Shown in pieces: positions 1 to 9,584 of a stretch of DNA of 64,000 nucleotides (positions within the stretch are counted from its first letter, which is position 1; each line of letters opens with the position of its first letter). This DNA comes from Paenibacillus sp. J23TS9. Lineage in GTDB: Bacteria; Bacillota; Bacilli; Paenibacillales; Paenibacillaceae. Location: positions 2,356,001-2,420,000 of the forward strand of contig NZ_BOSG01000001.1 of assembly GCF_018403225.1 (NCBI RefSeq), given 5' to 3'. The notes below the pieces were generated by a model, which made no database searches, was not told the origin of the DNA, and saw only the letters and a list, made by a program, of their open reading frames with translations. The position numbers and the translations under genes were made by a program.

Positions 1-989
1 ATTTTCTCCGCTTCTTTTTCCAGCCAGTGGATTTGATCGTTATCCTGTAATTGAACGTTGGCGCTCTTGTTGTCCAGGACAAAAGTTTTATGTTCCACTT
101 TAATCACGATGACAGGCTTATGATTGTGGAAAACGGCTTTCACTTTGGTCTGATTGTGTATTGGCGCTATGTAAACTTTTTGGTTTTCGCCTACCGGGAT
201 GCTAATAATCATCCGCTCCAGCTTGTTTTTTACGATGGTTAGTCCCTTCGAATCTTCCTTACCTAAAAAGCCAATCAATTTGCCATTCTTAAAAATGGAC
301 ATGGAATCCATCCGGAGAAAGTTTTCAGGCTCGATTTGCTCCGTGTTTGATTTTTTTTGTGCTTCATTTGCGTCCCCGATCAGCTCAATACTTGGAATAG
401 CCGGGTCTTCTTTATCACTTTGAATGGACTGAATAAACTCTCTGACCGTAACCGGATATATGGCGCCCACTCTTTGATGATAGGTTTTAATCATGCTGTA
501 AATTTGCTGAACGGGTATTTTCTCCATGGAAGTTATCGTTTTTAAAATATCTTCCGCTTTACCATTCTTAGCAACCAGCATATCGAAATCCGTCCGAATT
601 TCCGGATCACGGTCAACCATATCGAACATATCCTTAATGCCTTTACGTGCCAGTCCCTCACCGATAATCATGACCTGATTATGTGAAAAATAGAACCTCC
701 TTGATGTAAGAGCCGACATATTCTGGAATGTATCAATTAGCGATAAACCCGTCCCTATATAGTTAGTCACAGGTATGCCTTCCTTACCTCCGCCGCTTTG
801 GGAATCGGAAACCTGATTAGGAACGACTACCTGGAGGGTCACGCGGATATTCTTCTCATTCTTTGGATCCTCATCGATGCCTATGGCAACGACAATAGAT
901 AGATCGTCCAGATATTTGCTGTCCCAGCAACCGCCCAGTGGCAGCAGCATGATAATAGAAGCCATGACTAGACATAAACGCTGCAGCAT
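1..989 (-). CDS. GerC-family spore germination lipoprotein (3' end cut by window)
   Basis: Germinant receptor C subunit, a lipoprotein anchored in the spore inner membrane. The first 329 residues are visible and the frame stays open to the left edge. The N-terminus has a hydrophobic segment ending in a lipobox (LPLGGC, Cys21). The family-typical SIVVAIGIDED region follows, then a stretch about membrane fusion and degree of resistance (SRRFYFSHNQVMIIGEGLA). The ATG at 989 is preceded by AAAGGAGTG and lies 8 bases after the stop of the gerA-type gene, so the two form one operon. A gerB-type gene is not between them; a gerKA-KC-KB order would place it beyond the left edge. The family call is firm; the germinant cannot be read from sequence. 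Confidence 0.9.
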   Translation of the reverse strand, partial: MLQRLCLVMASIIMLLPLGGCWDSKYLDDLSIVVAIGIDEDPKNEKNIRVTLQVVVPNQVSDSQSGGGKEGIPVTNYIGTGLSLIDTFQNMSALTSRRFYFSHNQVMIIGEGLARKGIKDMFDMVDRDPEIRTDFDMLVAKNGKAEDILKTITSMEKIPVQQIYSMIKTYHQRVGAIYPVTVREFIQSIQSDKEDPAIPSIELIGDANEAQKKSNTEQIEPENFLRMDSMSIFKNGKLIGFLGKEDSKGLTIVKNKLERMIISIPVGENQKVYIAPIHNQTKVKAVFHNHKPVIVIKVEHKTFVLDNKSANVQLQDNDQIHWLEKEAEK

Positions 990-997
990 AGTGAAGG

Positions 998-2677
998 TCA
1001 CTCCTTTGGTTGCTCGGATGGTCCAGAGTCCCTCTTATTGTGTTCAACAGTCGAATCAGAAGGCTGACCCTTGGGAGAGGATACATCTGCGGTATTCTCC
1101 GTCATTGTCTCACGATGCAGCACGTCGTTATCTTTACGGAATCGGACTGGGTTATTTTTACTGAGCATTTTAGGTCTGGTTTTCATTAAATTCATGGGAA
1201 CACGAATAAATGTATCCTTCATGTCTGAGAGAATCGAAGGTCCATATGGAGCCATGTATGGCACGTTCACGGATTTTAGACTGCATAAATGCAGCAGCAT
1301 AATCAGCAGTAAACAAGCCATGCCAAAAATACCCATGAAAGATGAAGCAAATAAAAACAGGAACCGCAGAATTCTTGCTGTGATTCCGATGTTATATGCA
1401 GGTGATACGAAGCTGGCAATCGCTGTCAGGGAGACAACAATAACGACCGCAGGGGATACAATCCCTGCCTCAACAGCGGCTTGACCGAGTACCAGACCAC
1501 CAACGATGGAGATCGTATTACCGACGGTTCTTGGCATCCGCACTCCCGCTTCACGGAGAATTTCGAACACCATCTCCATAATAACGGCCTCTACAAATGC
1601 GGGGAATGGAACCCCCTCCCTCTGTACAGCCAGCTTAATCAACCATGGGGTCGGGATCATCTCCTGATGGAATGTAATGATCGCCACATATAAAGATGGC
1701 AGGAGAAGTCCGATGAAAAAAGAAATGAAACGGAGCACCCGGATCAGGCTTCCGACATCAAACCGGTTATAGTAATCCTCTGCAGATTGAAAAAACATAT
1801 TAAATGTGCTCGGTACAACCAGTGCAAAAGGCGTGCCGTCCACCATAATCGCAACCCGGCCCTCCAGTAAATTCGCAGCAATCACATCAGGGCGTTCGCT
1901 ATGATATACCGTAGGAAAGACGGTGAAATTCGTGTCCTCAATCAGTTCTTCGATATAGCCGGATTCAAGGATGCCATCGATATGAATGTTGGACAGACGC
2001 TTCCGGACCTCTGTTACAATCTCCTCGGAAACGATGCCCTGAATATACATGATGCCAATTTCTGTTTTCGTCACTTCACCGATTTGCATCTCCTCAAGCC
2101 ACAGTTTGGGGCTCTTGATCTTCCGGCGCAGCAGGGATGTATTGGTTCGGATCGATTCCGTAAAACCTTCTCTTGGTCCGCGGATGACCGTCTGGGAGGT
2201 AGGTTCGGTTACGGAGCGCTTTTCGCCGCCCCGGGTACCCGCGATAATGACCTCTTCACTTCCATTCAAAAAAAGAATCGTATCGCCTGAGAGAAGCTGC
2301 GCATAGATTTTTTCCCAATCAGAGCTTTTCGTGATCTCGCCAACAGAAAATGCCCTTAGCTTAAAATCCTTGATAAGCTCATCAATGCCTGGCTCTTCCT
2401 CAGACCTGGTCAGCATGCTGGTCTCATCCAGTACCGTTTGAATCGTGAACTCTGATACTGAGGTTGTATCCACCAGTCCATCTATATAAACAAAGGCCAT
2501 TTGAAGCCTTAGATGCTCTTCTTCCACTTCCCGGATAATCAGATCCTCGCTATTCCCCATATCGTCCTTGATTTTTTGCAGGTTTTCCTTCAATTCCGGC
2601 GAGAGGGGGATGTTTTGCTGAGTTTCTGGGCGCTCCTCTTTCGATCGTTTGTTTTGCTGCCGTAACTTCCTGGACAT
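998..2677 (-). CDS. GerA/GerKA-family spore germination protein
   Basis: Germinant receptor A subunit of 559 residues. It has a charged, soluble N-terminal domain (about residues 1-300) and then four to five hydrophobic segments (about 310-460). These include the family motifs YHSERPDVIAANLLEGRVAI and FPAFVEAVIMEMVFEILREAG. The C-terminal tail is polar and disordered. The start ATG follows GGGGGGAGG closely. The gene is first of an operon with the gerC-type gene 8 bases downstream. It resembles the second GerA-type protein at 11822 but is longer at both ends. In this family the A, B and C subunits assemble in the inner spore membrane and respond to amino acids or sugars. Confidence 0.93.
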   Translation of the reverse strand: MSRKLRQQNKRSKEERPETQQNIPLSPELKENLQKIKDDMGNSEDLIIREVEEEHLRLQMAFVYIDGLVDTTSVSEFTIQTVLDETSMLTRSEEEPGIDELIKDFKLRAFSVGEITKSSDWEKIYAQLLSGDTILFLNGSEEVIIAGTRGGEKRSVTEPTSQTVIRGPREGFTESIRTNTSLLRRKIKSPKLWLEEMQIGEVTKTEIGIMYIQGIVSEEIVTEVRKRLSNIHIDGILESGYIEELIEDTNFTVFPTVYHSERPDVIAANLLEGRVAIMVDGTPFALVVPSTFNMFFQSAEDYYNRFDVGSLIRVLRFISFFIGLLLPSLYVAIITFHQEMIPTPWLIKLAVQREGVPFPAFVEAVIMEMVFEILREAGVRMPRTVGNTISIVGGLVLGQAAVEAGIVSPAVVIVVSLTAIASFVSPAYNIGITARILRFLFLFASSFMGIFGMACLLLIMLLHLCSLKSVNVPYMAPYGPSILSDMKDTFIRVPMNLMKTRPKMLSKNNPVRFRKDNDVLHRETMTENTADVSSPKGQPSDSTVEHNKRDSGPSEQPKE

Positions 2678-2748
2678 ATGCCTCCCCCCTGTTGTTCGAT
2701 GAACTTATTATTTCCATATATGGACAATTTCATCCAGATAAGCGGACG

Positions 2749-2784
2749 ACAAAAAAGGACAGAAAGCATACGCTTCCTGTCCTT
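2749..2784 (-). terminator. Rho-independent terminator of the two-component operon
   Basis: AAGGACAG (2755-2762) pairs with CTGTCCTT (2777-2784), with an inner AAGC/GCTT helix. On the minus strand it is followed by a U run (A run 2751-2756 on plus). It lies just after the response regulator stop. Confidence 0.85.
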
Positions 2785-2816
2785 GCTGCTTAGAAAATAA
2801 TGGGGGTCGTTTTGAT

Positions 2817-3494
2817 TTATTCCTTCCACAGCTTGGTAAACAAGCCCGGCTTTCGTCCGACGAGACCTTTTTCCAGGGCATAACGTGTAAGTTGAACCCG
2901 ATTCTCAAGATGCAGCTTTTGCAGAATGTTCTTGAGATGATTTTTTACCGTCTGATCTGAAATATGCAGCTCTGCAGCAATCTCTTTATTGGTCAATCCT
3001 GAAGCAACCCAATTCAAAATTTCCCGCTCCCTGTTGGTCAGTGTCTCATGATGCTCCGGACTTTTCACCACCAGTGGAAATTCTCTTAGAATTTGCGTGG
3101 CCAGCTCCCGGCTGAGCGGCGCTTCGTCACTCATAATGGCACGCAAATACTCGATCCAGGTTGAAGGAGATAAATTTTTAAGCAAATATCCCTGCGCCCC
3201 CTGTTTTAGAGCCTCAAATAGATGTGATGCATCATCTGAGACGGTGATAATGACAATCTTGACGTACGGATACTGCAGTTTGATCTGACGGGTCGCCTCC
3301 AGCCCGCCAATTCCCTGCATCTGGATATCCATTAGGATTAGATCCGGCATAAGGCTTTCCGTCAGGGAAATCGCCTCTTCTCCGCTTTGGGCCAGCCCGA
3401 TGATCTCAAACGAGGCATCAGCGGCCAGGATCTCATGTACAGCTTCACGAGCATGTGCCGAATCATCTGCGATCAATACCCGAAAATTATTCAC
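2817..3494 (-). CDS. NarL/FixJ-family response regulator
   Basis: Two-component transcription factor of 225 residues. The receiver domain spans residues 4-120 with acidic pocket D10/D11, phospho-acceptor D56 (LILMDIQM) and the lysine of YLLKN near residue 109. A LuxR-type helix-turn-helix spans about 150-212 (LTNREREILNWVASGLTNKEIA). The start is GTG at 3494, overlapping the kinase stop by 4 bases (GTGA) with AAGGGG upstream, so the pair is translationally coupled. The target genes are unknown; the neighbouring ger operon and the divergent deacetylase are candidates only by position. Confidence 0.93.
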   Translation of the reverse strand: MNNFRVLIADDSAHAREAVHEILAADASFEIIGLAQSGEEAISLTESLMPDLILMDIQMQGIGGLEATRQIKLQYPYVKIVIITVSDDASHLFEALKQGAQGYLLKNLSPSTWIEYLRAIMSDEAPLSRELATQILREFPLVVKSPEHHETLTNREREILNWVASGLTNKEIAAELHISDQTVKNHLKNILQKLHLENRVQLTRYALEKGLVGRKPGLFTKLWKE

Positions 3495-4327
3495 GATATA
3501 TCAGCCCCTTTTCGAATTTCAACTCTGCTTCCCCGCTGCAAGGAGATAAAATTAACCTGCCAATGCAGCTCCCCTGCCCGTTCTTTCATAATCCGGAGAC
3601 CGTATCTGTCCTTCATCTGAAAAGGATCAAGCTCTGTGCCTCTTCCGTTATCATCAATCCGTACGGTCCAAGCGAATTCATCTCCACTGCCGGTCACCGA
3701 GACTTGTTCTGCGTGGGCATGCTTTTGAATATTGAGCAGCGCTTCGCGGATGCATGCGAGCAGCTCCACCTTTTCCTTGGCGTTAAAAGATTCGTCAGGA
3801 ATGGACCATATGATGACCGGATGAAGGAACGCTTCCTTTGCCGTATGCTCAATCCTCGATTTTAGAGAATCCTCATACAGCTTCTCATCTGTTTGCGCCG
3901 GGAACCGCAGATTCGCAATAGCCTGTCTTGCATACCTGTTGACCTCATGGACCAGCTTCCGCATCTCCTTAAAGTCTGATTGCTCCTGCGCACCCTTCTG
4001 GCGAATTTCTGCACGGTCCATCTTAACCGAAAGAAGAAACAGCGACTGTGCAATGCCATCATGCAGCTCTCGAGCCAGCAAGTCCCTGGCGGCTAATGCC
4101 GCGTTCTCGGCCCGTTCTTTATTCAGCTCCTCCTGTACCTGCTCCAGTCTGCTAAACAACTGGCTTAACAGCGTCATACTGATCAGAAATACGAACACCG
4201 GCGTCAAAAAATTCCCTGCTTCCATCGATATATATGGCATGAGCAGCGTATGCCGCAAATATTCCCATAACCCTACCGTCAAGGTGGGAACAAATAATAT
4301 CATCCATTTAATTTGCTTATATGACAT
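3491..4327 (-). CDS. NarL-partner sensor histidine kinase (HisKA_3 type)
   Basis: Membrane histidine kinase of 278 residues. Two N-terminal hydrophobic segments (about 8-28 and 38-58) have almost nothing between them outside the membrane, so it resembles intramembrane-sensing or DesK/LiaS-like kinases. A short coiled coil follows, then the dimerisation helix with H89 in the motif ELHDGIAQS. The HATPase domain has an N box (REALLNIQKHA) and a G1 box (DDNGRG). The ATG at 4327 follows GGGAGG. It is the first gene of the operon and is divergent from the deacetylase at 4501. Confidence 0.92.
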   Translation of the reverse strand: MSYKQIKWMILFVPTLTVGLWEYLRHTLLMPYISMEAGNFLTPVFVFLISMTLLSQLFSRLEQVQEELNKERAENAALAARDLLARELHDGIAQSLFLLSVKMDRAEIRQKGAQEQSDFKEMRKLVHEVNRYARQAIANLRFPAQTDEKLYEDSLKSRIEHTAKEAFLHPVIIWSIPDESFNAKEKVELLACIREALLNIQKHAHAEQVSVTGSGDEFAWTVRIDDNGRGTELDPFQMKDRYGLRIMKERAGELHWQVNFISLQRGSRVEIRKGADIS

Positions 4328-4500
4328 GGCTTCCTCCCGAAAAAAATGGCCTTAAGTTCCAGAATATTGTAGCATGAAGCGGAGAAAAATGCCTGCCTTG
4401 ATGCGGCGGATGTATGTTTACGCAGGGCATGTCGCATACTACCAACGGACTTTACGGACGGACCTATGTATATCACTTCATCAAGGAGGGATCGGAACCA

Positions 4501-5247
4501 ATGCATATTTACATACGTCGTTCCCTGCTGACCGCATGTGCTGCCATCCTGGCTATGGAGATCCTCTCCCCCGCTGCCGCTGCAGCTCCTTCCGGGAATA
4601 AAGGGCGGGAATATTATGAGCAGCGCGGGGATGTAATTTGGGAGATACCGAATAAAGAAAAGGTTATTGCGCTTACGTTTGATGATGGACCAGACCCGGA
4701 TGAAACCACGCATATTCTGGATTTGCTTAAAAAATATGATGCAAAAGCAACCTTTTTCGTTGTCGGAAAACAGGTGGAGAAAAATCCGGAGCTTGCGCGC
4801 AGAGAGGTAGCCGAAGGACATGAGCTGGGAAATCATACCTATGATCATGCCTACTTCAACCGCAGAAGCTCCGTAGAAAGCATCTCCAGCCAGCTTAGCC
4901 GGACGCAGGATGCCATTTTCAAAGCAACGGGAAAAAGGTCTTATCTGTTCCGTCCGCCGGGTGGTTACTACAGCGATCGGATGATAGAGACCTGCAAAAA
5001 GGAAGGATATTTGGTGGTCATGTGGTCCTGGCATCAGGATACCTGGGACTGGAACCGGCCTGGCGTCCGGAAAATTGTCAATAAAGTACTAGGTAATGCA
5101 CGGAATGGCGATATCGTTCTGATGCATGATCATGTTGAAGGAAAATCCCAAACCATTGATGCCTTAAAAGAAATATTGCCGGAGCTGAAAAAAAGAGGCT
5201 ACCGTTTTGTCACTGTTTCCGAGCTGGCCCGGTACAATATCCCTTGA
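4501..5247 (+). CDS. Secreted polysaccharide deacetylase (CE4/NodB domain)
   Basis: Carbohydrate esterase family 4 enzyme of 248 residues, expected to remove N-acetyl groups from peptidoglycan or chitin-like polymers outside the cell. The start chosen is ATG 4501 behind AAGGAGG; an in-frame ATG at 4414 has no ribosome site. Residues 1-28 form a signal peptide ending in an Ala-rich stretch. The NodB domain starts at about residue 50 with the catalytic/metal motif TFDDGPD, then the metal-binding HTYDH and FRPPGG motifs. A PdaA/PdaB-like role in spore cortex or wall is possible but not shown. Its last 49 bases overlap tail to tail with the LacY-like gene. Confidence 0.92.
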   Translation: MHIYIRRSLLTACAAILAMEILSPAAAAAPSGNKGREYYEQRGDVIWEIPNKEKVIALTFDDGPDPDETTHILDLLKKYDAKATFFVVGKQVEKNPELARREVAEGHELGNHTYDHAYFNRRSSVESISSQLSRTQDAIFKATGKRSYLFRPPGGYYSDRMIETCKKEGYLVVMWSWHQDTWDWNRPGVRKIVNKVLGNARNGDIVLMHDHVEGKSQTIDALKEILPELKKRGYRFVTVSELARYNIP

Positions 5248-6467
5248 GCTAATTCCTTCACATTGTCGGAAAGTGTGAATACAGCAATTAGTGTGAACAG
5301 CAGTACATATCCTGCCATCCACAGATAGGTATGTGAAAATCCGATATTATCATACAGTCTTCCGGCAATCGGGGACATGACCGAACCCCCGAGAGCGCCG
5401 GTAAACTGATAGCCGACTAGATACATGGTGGATGAAACCCGCAAATCGAAGTGCATCCGGATGTATTTGAAAATGGAAATCAGCATCACGGGGAGCTCAA
5501 AAGCCTGAATCAGCTTGGTAGCTCCGACCTCCAGCGGCCCATCAACAATCCCTGATACAAAGATGCGGATGAACATGAGCATCCCTCCAAGCAGCAGGCC
5601 CCTTTTGGGGCCTATTTTGTTGATCAGGGCAGGTGCAAGAAACATACATAGCGCTTCCGCAAATACCTGCACACTGTTTAAATAGCCATACATACGGTTC
5701 CCGGTTCCACTGGATTCAAACAAAGAGGAAAAATAGACCGGAAACTGCTGATCATATACCGGAACCAGACACATCACACCGACGATGTACATAACGAATG
5801 CCCAGAACTTCGGATTCTGAGCCAAGCGCTTTATATCGGTAAATCGGATCGGTTCGGAGGATTTGGCTGATGCTTCATTTCCTTCTTCTGTATCTGTAGC
5901 AATCGGAAGTTTAGTCCTGAACAGTAAAAAGGCAAGTATGGTGGCCGTGCAAGTGCATATCCAAAAATTCCAATTGGGATTGAGATTGAAGGTCTGGCCA
6001 GCAAAAAACGTAGCGACCGCCCAGCCCAGCGATCCGAACATTCTTGCCTTGCCGTATTCAAAGGCTCTTAGCCTGCTGATCTTCTCGATAAAGGATTCCA
6101 TCGCCGCATTACCCGAGCTGAAGGTGGCTCCCATGTAGATGCTGCCTGCCAAAGCGCCCAGCCATATATTGCTGTGAAGCAGCGGACCGTAAACAAATTG
6201 AAAATAAGGCCCGGCAAGCACGAGCAGTCCGATGATGATCGCTAACAGATGCTTTCGCAGACCTATTTTATCCGAAATATAGCCATACAGCAGGTGGAAG
6301 CACAACGTCCCGAGCGAATTGATCGCAAATACGATCCCTTTTTCCGTGCCATCGAGCCCCACGGCCTGTCCCAGCCATATACCGAATAAGGACATGACCG
6401 ACGAAAAGCCGAAATAATGAACAAAGAAGAAAAGACAGAATCCCCAGTATGACCGGTTCCATTTCAT
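5199..6467 (-). CDS. LacY-family oligosaccharide:H+ symporter (MFS)
   Basis: Twelve-helix major facilitator of 422 residues. It aligns along its length, from memory, with the E. coli LacY/RafB/CscB family. Conserved stretches include GIVFAINSLGTLCFHLLYG, SDKIGLRKHLL, FIEK, ARMFG and FKYI. The LacY sugar-binding pair Glu126/Arg144 is present as E124 and R142. The proton-coupling Arg302 and Glu325 are R301 and E324. LacY His322 is replaced by Q321, and the Glu269 position is Val with a Glu three residues later. This suggests a disaccharide other than lactose. The gene stands alone and converges on the deacetylase. Confidence 0.88.
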   Translation of the reverse strand: MKWNRSYWGFCLFFFVHYFGFSSVMSLFGIWLGQAVGLDGTEKGIVFAINSLGTLCFHLLYGYISDKIGLRKHLLAIIIGLLVLAGPYFQFVYGPLLHSNIWLGALAGSIYMGATFSSGNAAMESFIEKISRLRAFEYGKARMFGSLGWAVATFFAGQTFNLNPNWNFWICTCTATILAFLLFRTKLPIATDTEEGNEASAKSSEPIRFTDIKRLAQNPKFWAFVMYIVGVMCLVPVYDQQFPVYFSSLFESSGTGNRMYGYLNSVQVFAEALCMFLAPALINKIGPKRGLLLGGMLMFIRIFVSGIVDGPLEVGATKLIQAFELPVMLISIFKYIRMHFDLRVSSTMYLVGYQFTGALGGSVMSPIAGRLYDNIGFSHTYLWMAGYVLLFTLIAVFTLSDNVKELAQGILYRASSETVTKR

Positions 6468-6745
6468 AGGTCCGCACCCCGTTCATATCGAATGTTGCTC
6501 CTATTATAATGGCGAGGGGAATATTTGGATACAGATTTTATGGAGTCGGCCAAACCAGCTACTTACATTCTATACGCTTTCACATCGGGATCCGTCCGGT
6601 CTAAAATAGAAAAAATCTGCAGAACACGATCATGTTATGATAAAGTTGTGAAAAATATCGTTTTGTTCGAGTCTCAGCCATATAGTAATAACAGGGCAAT
6701 TGGGATTAATTAATGGAACCCACAATTATTGAGGAGGTACATGTT

Positions 6746-7273
6746 ATGAGTTCAGATTTACGTTACCCGATCGGAGAATTTACAGCATTTGAAACCATCA
6801 GCCCGGCCGACCGCAGCTATTGGATTGATCAGCTTCGTGCGCTTCCATCTCAAGTCAGAGAAGCCGTTAACAGCTTAAATGATGAACAACTGGACACTCC
6901 TTACCGCCCGGATGGCTGGACAGTGCGTCAAGTCGTGCATCATCTTGCGGACAGCCATATGAATTCACTACTGCGGATCAAGCTGGCACTGACCGAAGAT
7001 GAACCTGTGATCAAGCCTTATGAAGAAGCATTATGGGCTAACCTAGCCGATTCAACTGCCCCTGCACCGGAGGTTTCGCTTAAAATGCTGGACGGTATCC
7101 ATGCGCGTATGGTGCTTCTGTTTAGACATATGAAGGAAAAGGATTGGCAGCGGAGCTATGTGCATCCGGTGAATGGCAAAACCAGCCTTGACCGTCATCT
7201 TGGACTTTATGCCTGGCATGGACGCCATCATCTCGCACATATCACCTCGCTTAGCCGCCGGATGGATTGGTAA
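6746..7273 (+). CDS. yfiT: YfiT-like metal-dependent hydrolase (DinB superfamily)
   Basis: Four-helix-bundle DinB-superfamily protein of 175 residues, closely matching B. subtilis YfiT from memory. Shared motifs are YPIGE, GWTVRQVVHHLADSHMNS and WHGRHHLAHI. The three histidines of HHLADSH and of WHxxHHxAH form the metal site. Related enzymes are bacillithiol transferases, so a thiol-transfer role is possible; the older name is putative metal-dependent hydrolase. The start is ATG 6746, 8 bases after GAGGAGG; an upstream in-frame ATG at 6713 lacks a ribosome site. It is monocistronic and divergent from the LacY-like gene. Confidence 0.92.
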   Translation: MSSDLRYPIGEFTAFETISPADRSYWIDQLRALPSQVREAVNSLNDEQLDTPYRPDGWTVRQVVHHLADSHMNSLLRIKLALTEDEPVIKPYEEALWANLADSTAPAPEVSLKMLDGIHARMVLLFRHMKEKDWQRSYVHPVNGKTSLDRHLGLYAWHGRHHLAHITSLSRRMDW

Positions 7274-7400
7274 TCGTTTCGCTCCTGCCTAAAGATGGTT
7301 AACTTGTGGGTAACCGGGGGAATTGCAGCTTATGGGTATGTTCCCTTCTCCCCCAAGAAATACTAACAAAAACCGTTTCGCAAGTGAGGTAGGAGACCCC

Positions 7401-9545
7401 ATGAAAAATATTGCACTCATTTTTGGCAGAGACATGCGTAACATTGTAACCAACTGGGCGGCGCTGGTCATCATCCTTGGACTGGTCATGCTGCCTTCTT
7501 TGTATGCCTGGTTTAATATCAAGGCTTCCTGGGATCCCTATGGCAATACGGGCGATATAGCTATCGCTGTAGCCAACAATGATAAGGGAACAACGCTGAA
7601 AGGCAAGGCTATCAACCTCGGCAATGAGGTGATCGATTCCCTGAAAGACAACCATAAGCTCGGATGGCGTTTTGTCAGCGAGGAGGATGCCATGAGAGGG
7701 GTGCGTCACGGGGATTATTACGCCAGTATCGTCATCCCTGAAAGCTTTTCGGCAACCATTGCCACCGTTCTTTCAGACAATCCCTCCAAAGCTGAAATTT
7801 TGTATTATGTAAATGAAAAGGTGAACGCGGTCTCCCCCAAGATTACTTCTTCGGGAGCAAGCGGTATTATTCAGGAAGTCAGCAAGAACTTTGTGAAAAC
7901 CGCGAACGGTACCATTTTCAAAATTTTCAACGATCTTGGCATCGAGCTGCAGGAGCAGCTGCCGACCATTGAAAAGGTCCGCTCGCTTGTGTTCAAGCTG
8001 GAGAAGAATTTTCCGGAGATCAACAATGCTGTCAATGTAGCCATGGATGATATACATAAGACGGATCAGCTTGTTGGTCAAGCACAGAAGAATCTTCCCC
8101 TCGTGACCGATATCGCCAAGAATGGTCAGGAATTTGCCGGTGGACTCGATACTTTTTTGTCCAGTGCCTCCGATGCAGCCAAAGACATCGGTCCGAATGT
8201 AAAGCAGGATCTTCTGCTGCTTCAGCAGACCGCCCTCGCGGCACAGCAGCTTACCTCTGTTTTGAAGGACCCCAATGTGGATCCCTCGGTGGTCACGGAT
8301 ACATTGGATCATGTTTCATCCAGGCTCGAACTCGGATTGAAGGTTCAAACTCAGCTCATCAACTGGTTTGACCAGCTGAACAAGGTTTCGGGGAACCGGA
8401 TCGGTTTTGTCAGCTCCAAGCTGAAGCAGGTACAGGATAAAATGAAACAGCAGCAAACACTCGTCAGCAGCATCAGCAGCGCCGTTAAAAAGGGCGAGAA
8501 GCCCGCTTCCGATTTGGTTGACCGCCTAAATCAGGTTTCCGGAGACACCTCGCAGATCCTGGGCGATATCTTAAGCCGGTATGACAGCGAGATTCAGCCA
8601 GCTATTCTAAGCGGGCTCAGCAAAGCCCAGCAAACTGCCGAGAAAACGCGTACCGTTCTGAATAATGCTCTGAAAAGCGTGCCGGATGTGAAGAAAATTT
8701 TGAATGATGCCTCCAAAGGACTAACTGTCGGCACACAAGGTATAAGCGAGATTAAAAAAGAACTGCCTGCGGTCGAAGCCAAGGTCTCCGAGCTGGCCCA
8801 AAGGATGCGTGAATTCGAATCTGAAGGGAGTTTACAGGAAGTTATCGACCTACTTAAAAACAACTTCCAGCTGGAAAGTCAATTTTTTGCCGAACCTGTT
8901 GTTCTGAAGGAAAATCAGCTTTACCCGATACCGAATTACGGTTCAGCCATGTCGCCCTTTTTCTCCACATTGGCGTTATGGGTTGGAGCTACCCTATTAG
9001 TATCGCTGGTTACAACGGAAGTGCTCGGTGATCATTCCTATAAGAGCTACGAAGTCTATTTCGGCAGATTTTTAACTTTTCTGACCCTTGCTCTGCTGCA
9101 ATCGGTCTGCGTAACGACTGGAGATATGTTTATTCTTGGAACCTATGTCGTCGATAAGCCCTGGTTTGTTGTCTTTGGTCTGGTGAACAGCGCTGTGTTT
9201 ATGCTGATTGTCTACACTTTGGTATCCGTATTCGGAAACGTTGGGAAGGCATTGGCCATCGTTATGCTGGTGCTGCAGCTCGCAGGCTCCGGTGGCACAT
9301 TTCCTATTCAGACAACACCCGCCTTTTTTAGAGCGATCCATCCCTTTCTCCCGTTTACGTACGGTATTAGCATGATGCGCGAATCCGTTGGAGGAATCAT
9401 TTGGAGTATCGTCAGAAATGATCTTCTCATCATGTGCATTTATGCGGGAATCACCTTAATTATCGGTCTCGCACTAAAAGGAATTATTAACCAGCTTGCA
9501 GCAGGCCTGGTCAAAAAGGCCAAGGAAAGCAAGCTGATCCATTGA
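7401..9545 (+). CDS. YhgE/Pip family membrane protein
   Basis: Large membrane protein of 714 residues. One N-terminal transmembrane helix (about residues 18-40, PSLYAWFNI) is followed by the Pip-type extracellular region (DPYGNTGDIAIAVANNDKG). A long helical, coiled-coil-rich ectodomain runs to about residue 500. A C-terminal ABC-2-like block of five to six membrane helices completes it. The family includes Lactococcus Pip, a phage infection receptor, and YhgE, often linked to type VII-like secretion. ATG 7401 follows AGGAG; an in-frame ATG at 7323 is less likely. No transport ATPase is adjacent. Confidence 0.88.
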   Translation: MKNIALIFGRDMRNIVTNWAALVIILGLVMLPSLYAWFNIKASWDPYGNTGDIAIAVANNDKGTTLKGKAINLGNEVIDSLKDNHKLGWRFVSEEDAMRGVRHGDYYASIVIPESFSATIATVLSDNPSKAEILYYVNEKVNAVSPKITSSGASGIIQEVSKNFVKTANGTIFKIFNDLGIELQEQLPTIEKVRSLVFKLEKNFPEINNAVNVAMDDIHKTDQLVGQAQKNLPLVTDIAKNGQEFAGGLDTFLSSASDAAKDIGPNVKQDLLLLQQTALAAQQLTSVLKDPNVDPSVVTDTLDHVSSRLELGLKVQTQLINWFDQLNKVSGNRIGFVSSKLKQVQDKMKQQQTLVSSISSAVKKGEKPASDLVDRLNQVSGDTSQILGDILSRYDSEIQPAILSGLSKAQQTAEKTRTVLNNALKSVPDVKKILNDASKGLTVGTQGISEIKKELPAVEAKVSELAQRMREFESEGSLQEVIDLLKNNFQLESQFFAEPVVLKENQLYPIPNYGSAMSPFFSTLALWVGATLLVSLVTTEVLGDHSYKSYEVYFGRFLTFLTLALLQSVCVTTGDMFILGTYVVDKPWFVVFGLVNSAVFMLIVYTLVSVFGNVGKALAIVMLVLQLAGSGGTFPIQTTPAFFRAIHPFLPFTYGISMMRESVGGIIWSIVRNDLLIMCIYAGITLIIGLALKGIINQLAAGLVKKAKESKLIH

Positions 9546-9550
9546 ACGAA

Positions 9551-9579
9551 AAAGACGCATTCTTGTTGAATGCGTCTTT
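9551..9579. terminator. Bidirectional terminator
   Basis: Perfect 12-bp stem AAAGACGCATTC (9551-9562) / GAATGCGTCTTT (9568-9579), loop TTGTT. A-rich on the left and T-rich on the right, it lies between the convergent yhgE-like and gerC-type genes. Confidence 0.9.
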
Positions 9580-9584
9580 CTTGT

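Noticed and set aside
4300..5034. 244-codon minus-strand frame opposite the polysaccharide deacetylase
   Set aside because: The plus strand encodes a complete NodB domain with all motifs; the antisense frame resembles no family.
6525..6713. 62-codon plus-strand frame before yfiT
   Set aside because: No ribosome site, no recognisable protein, and it lies in the promoter region of two divergent genes.
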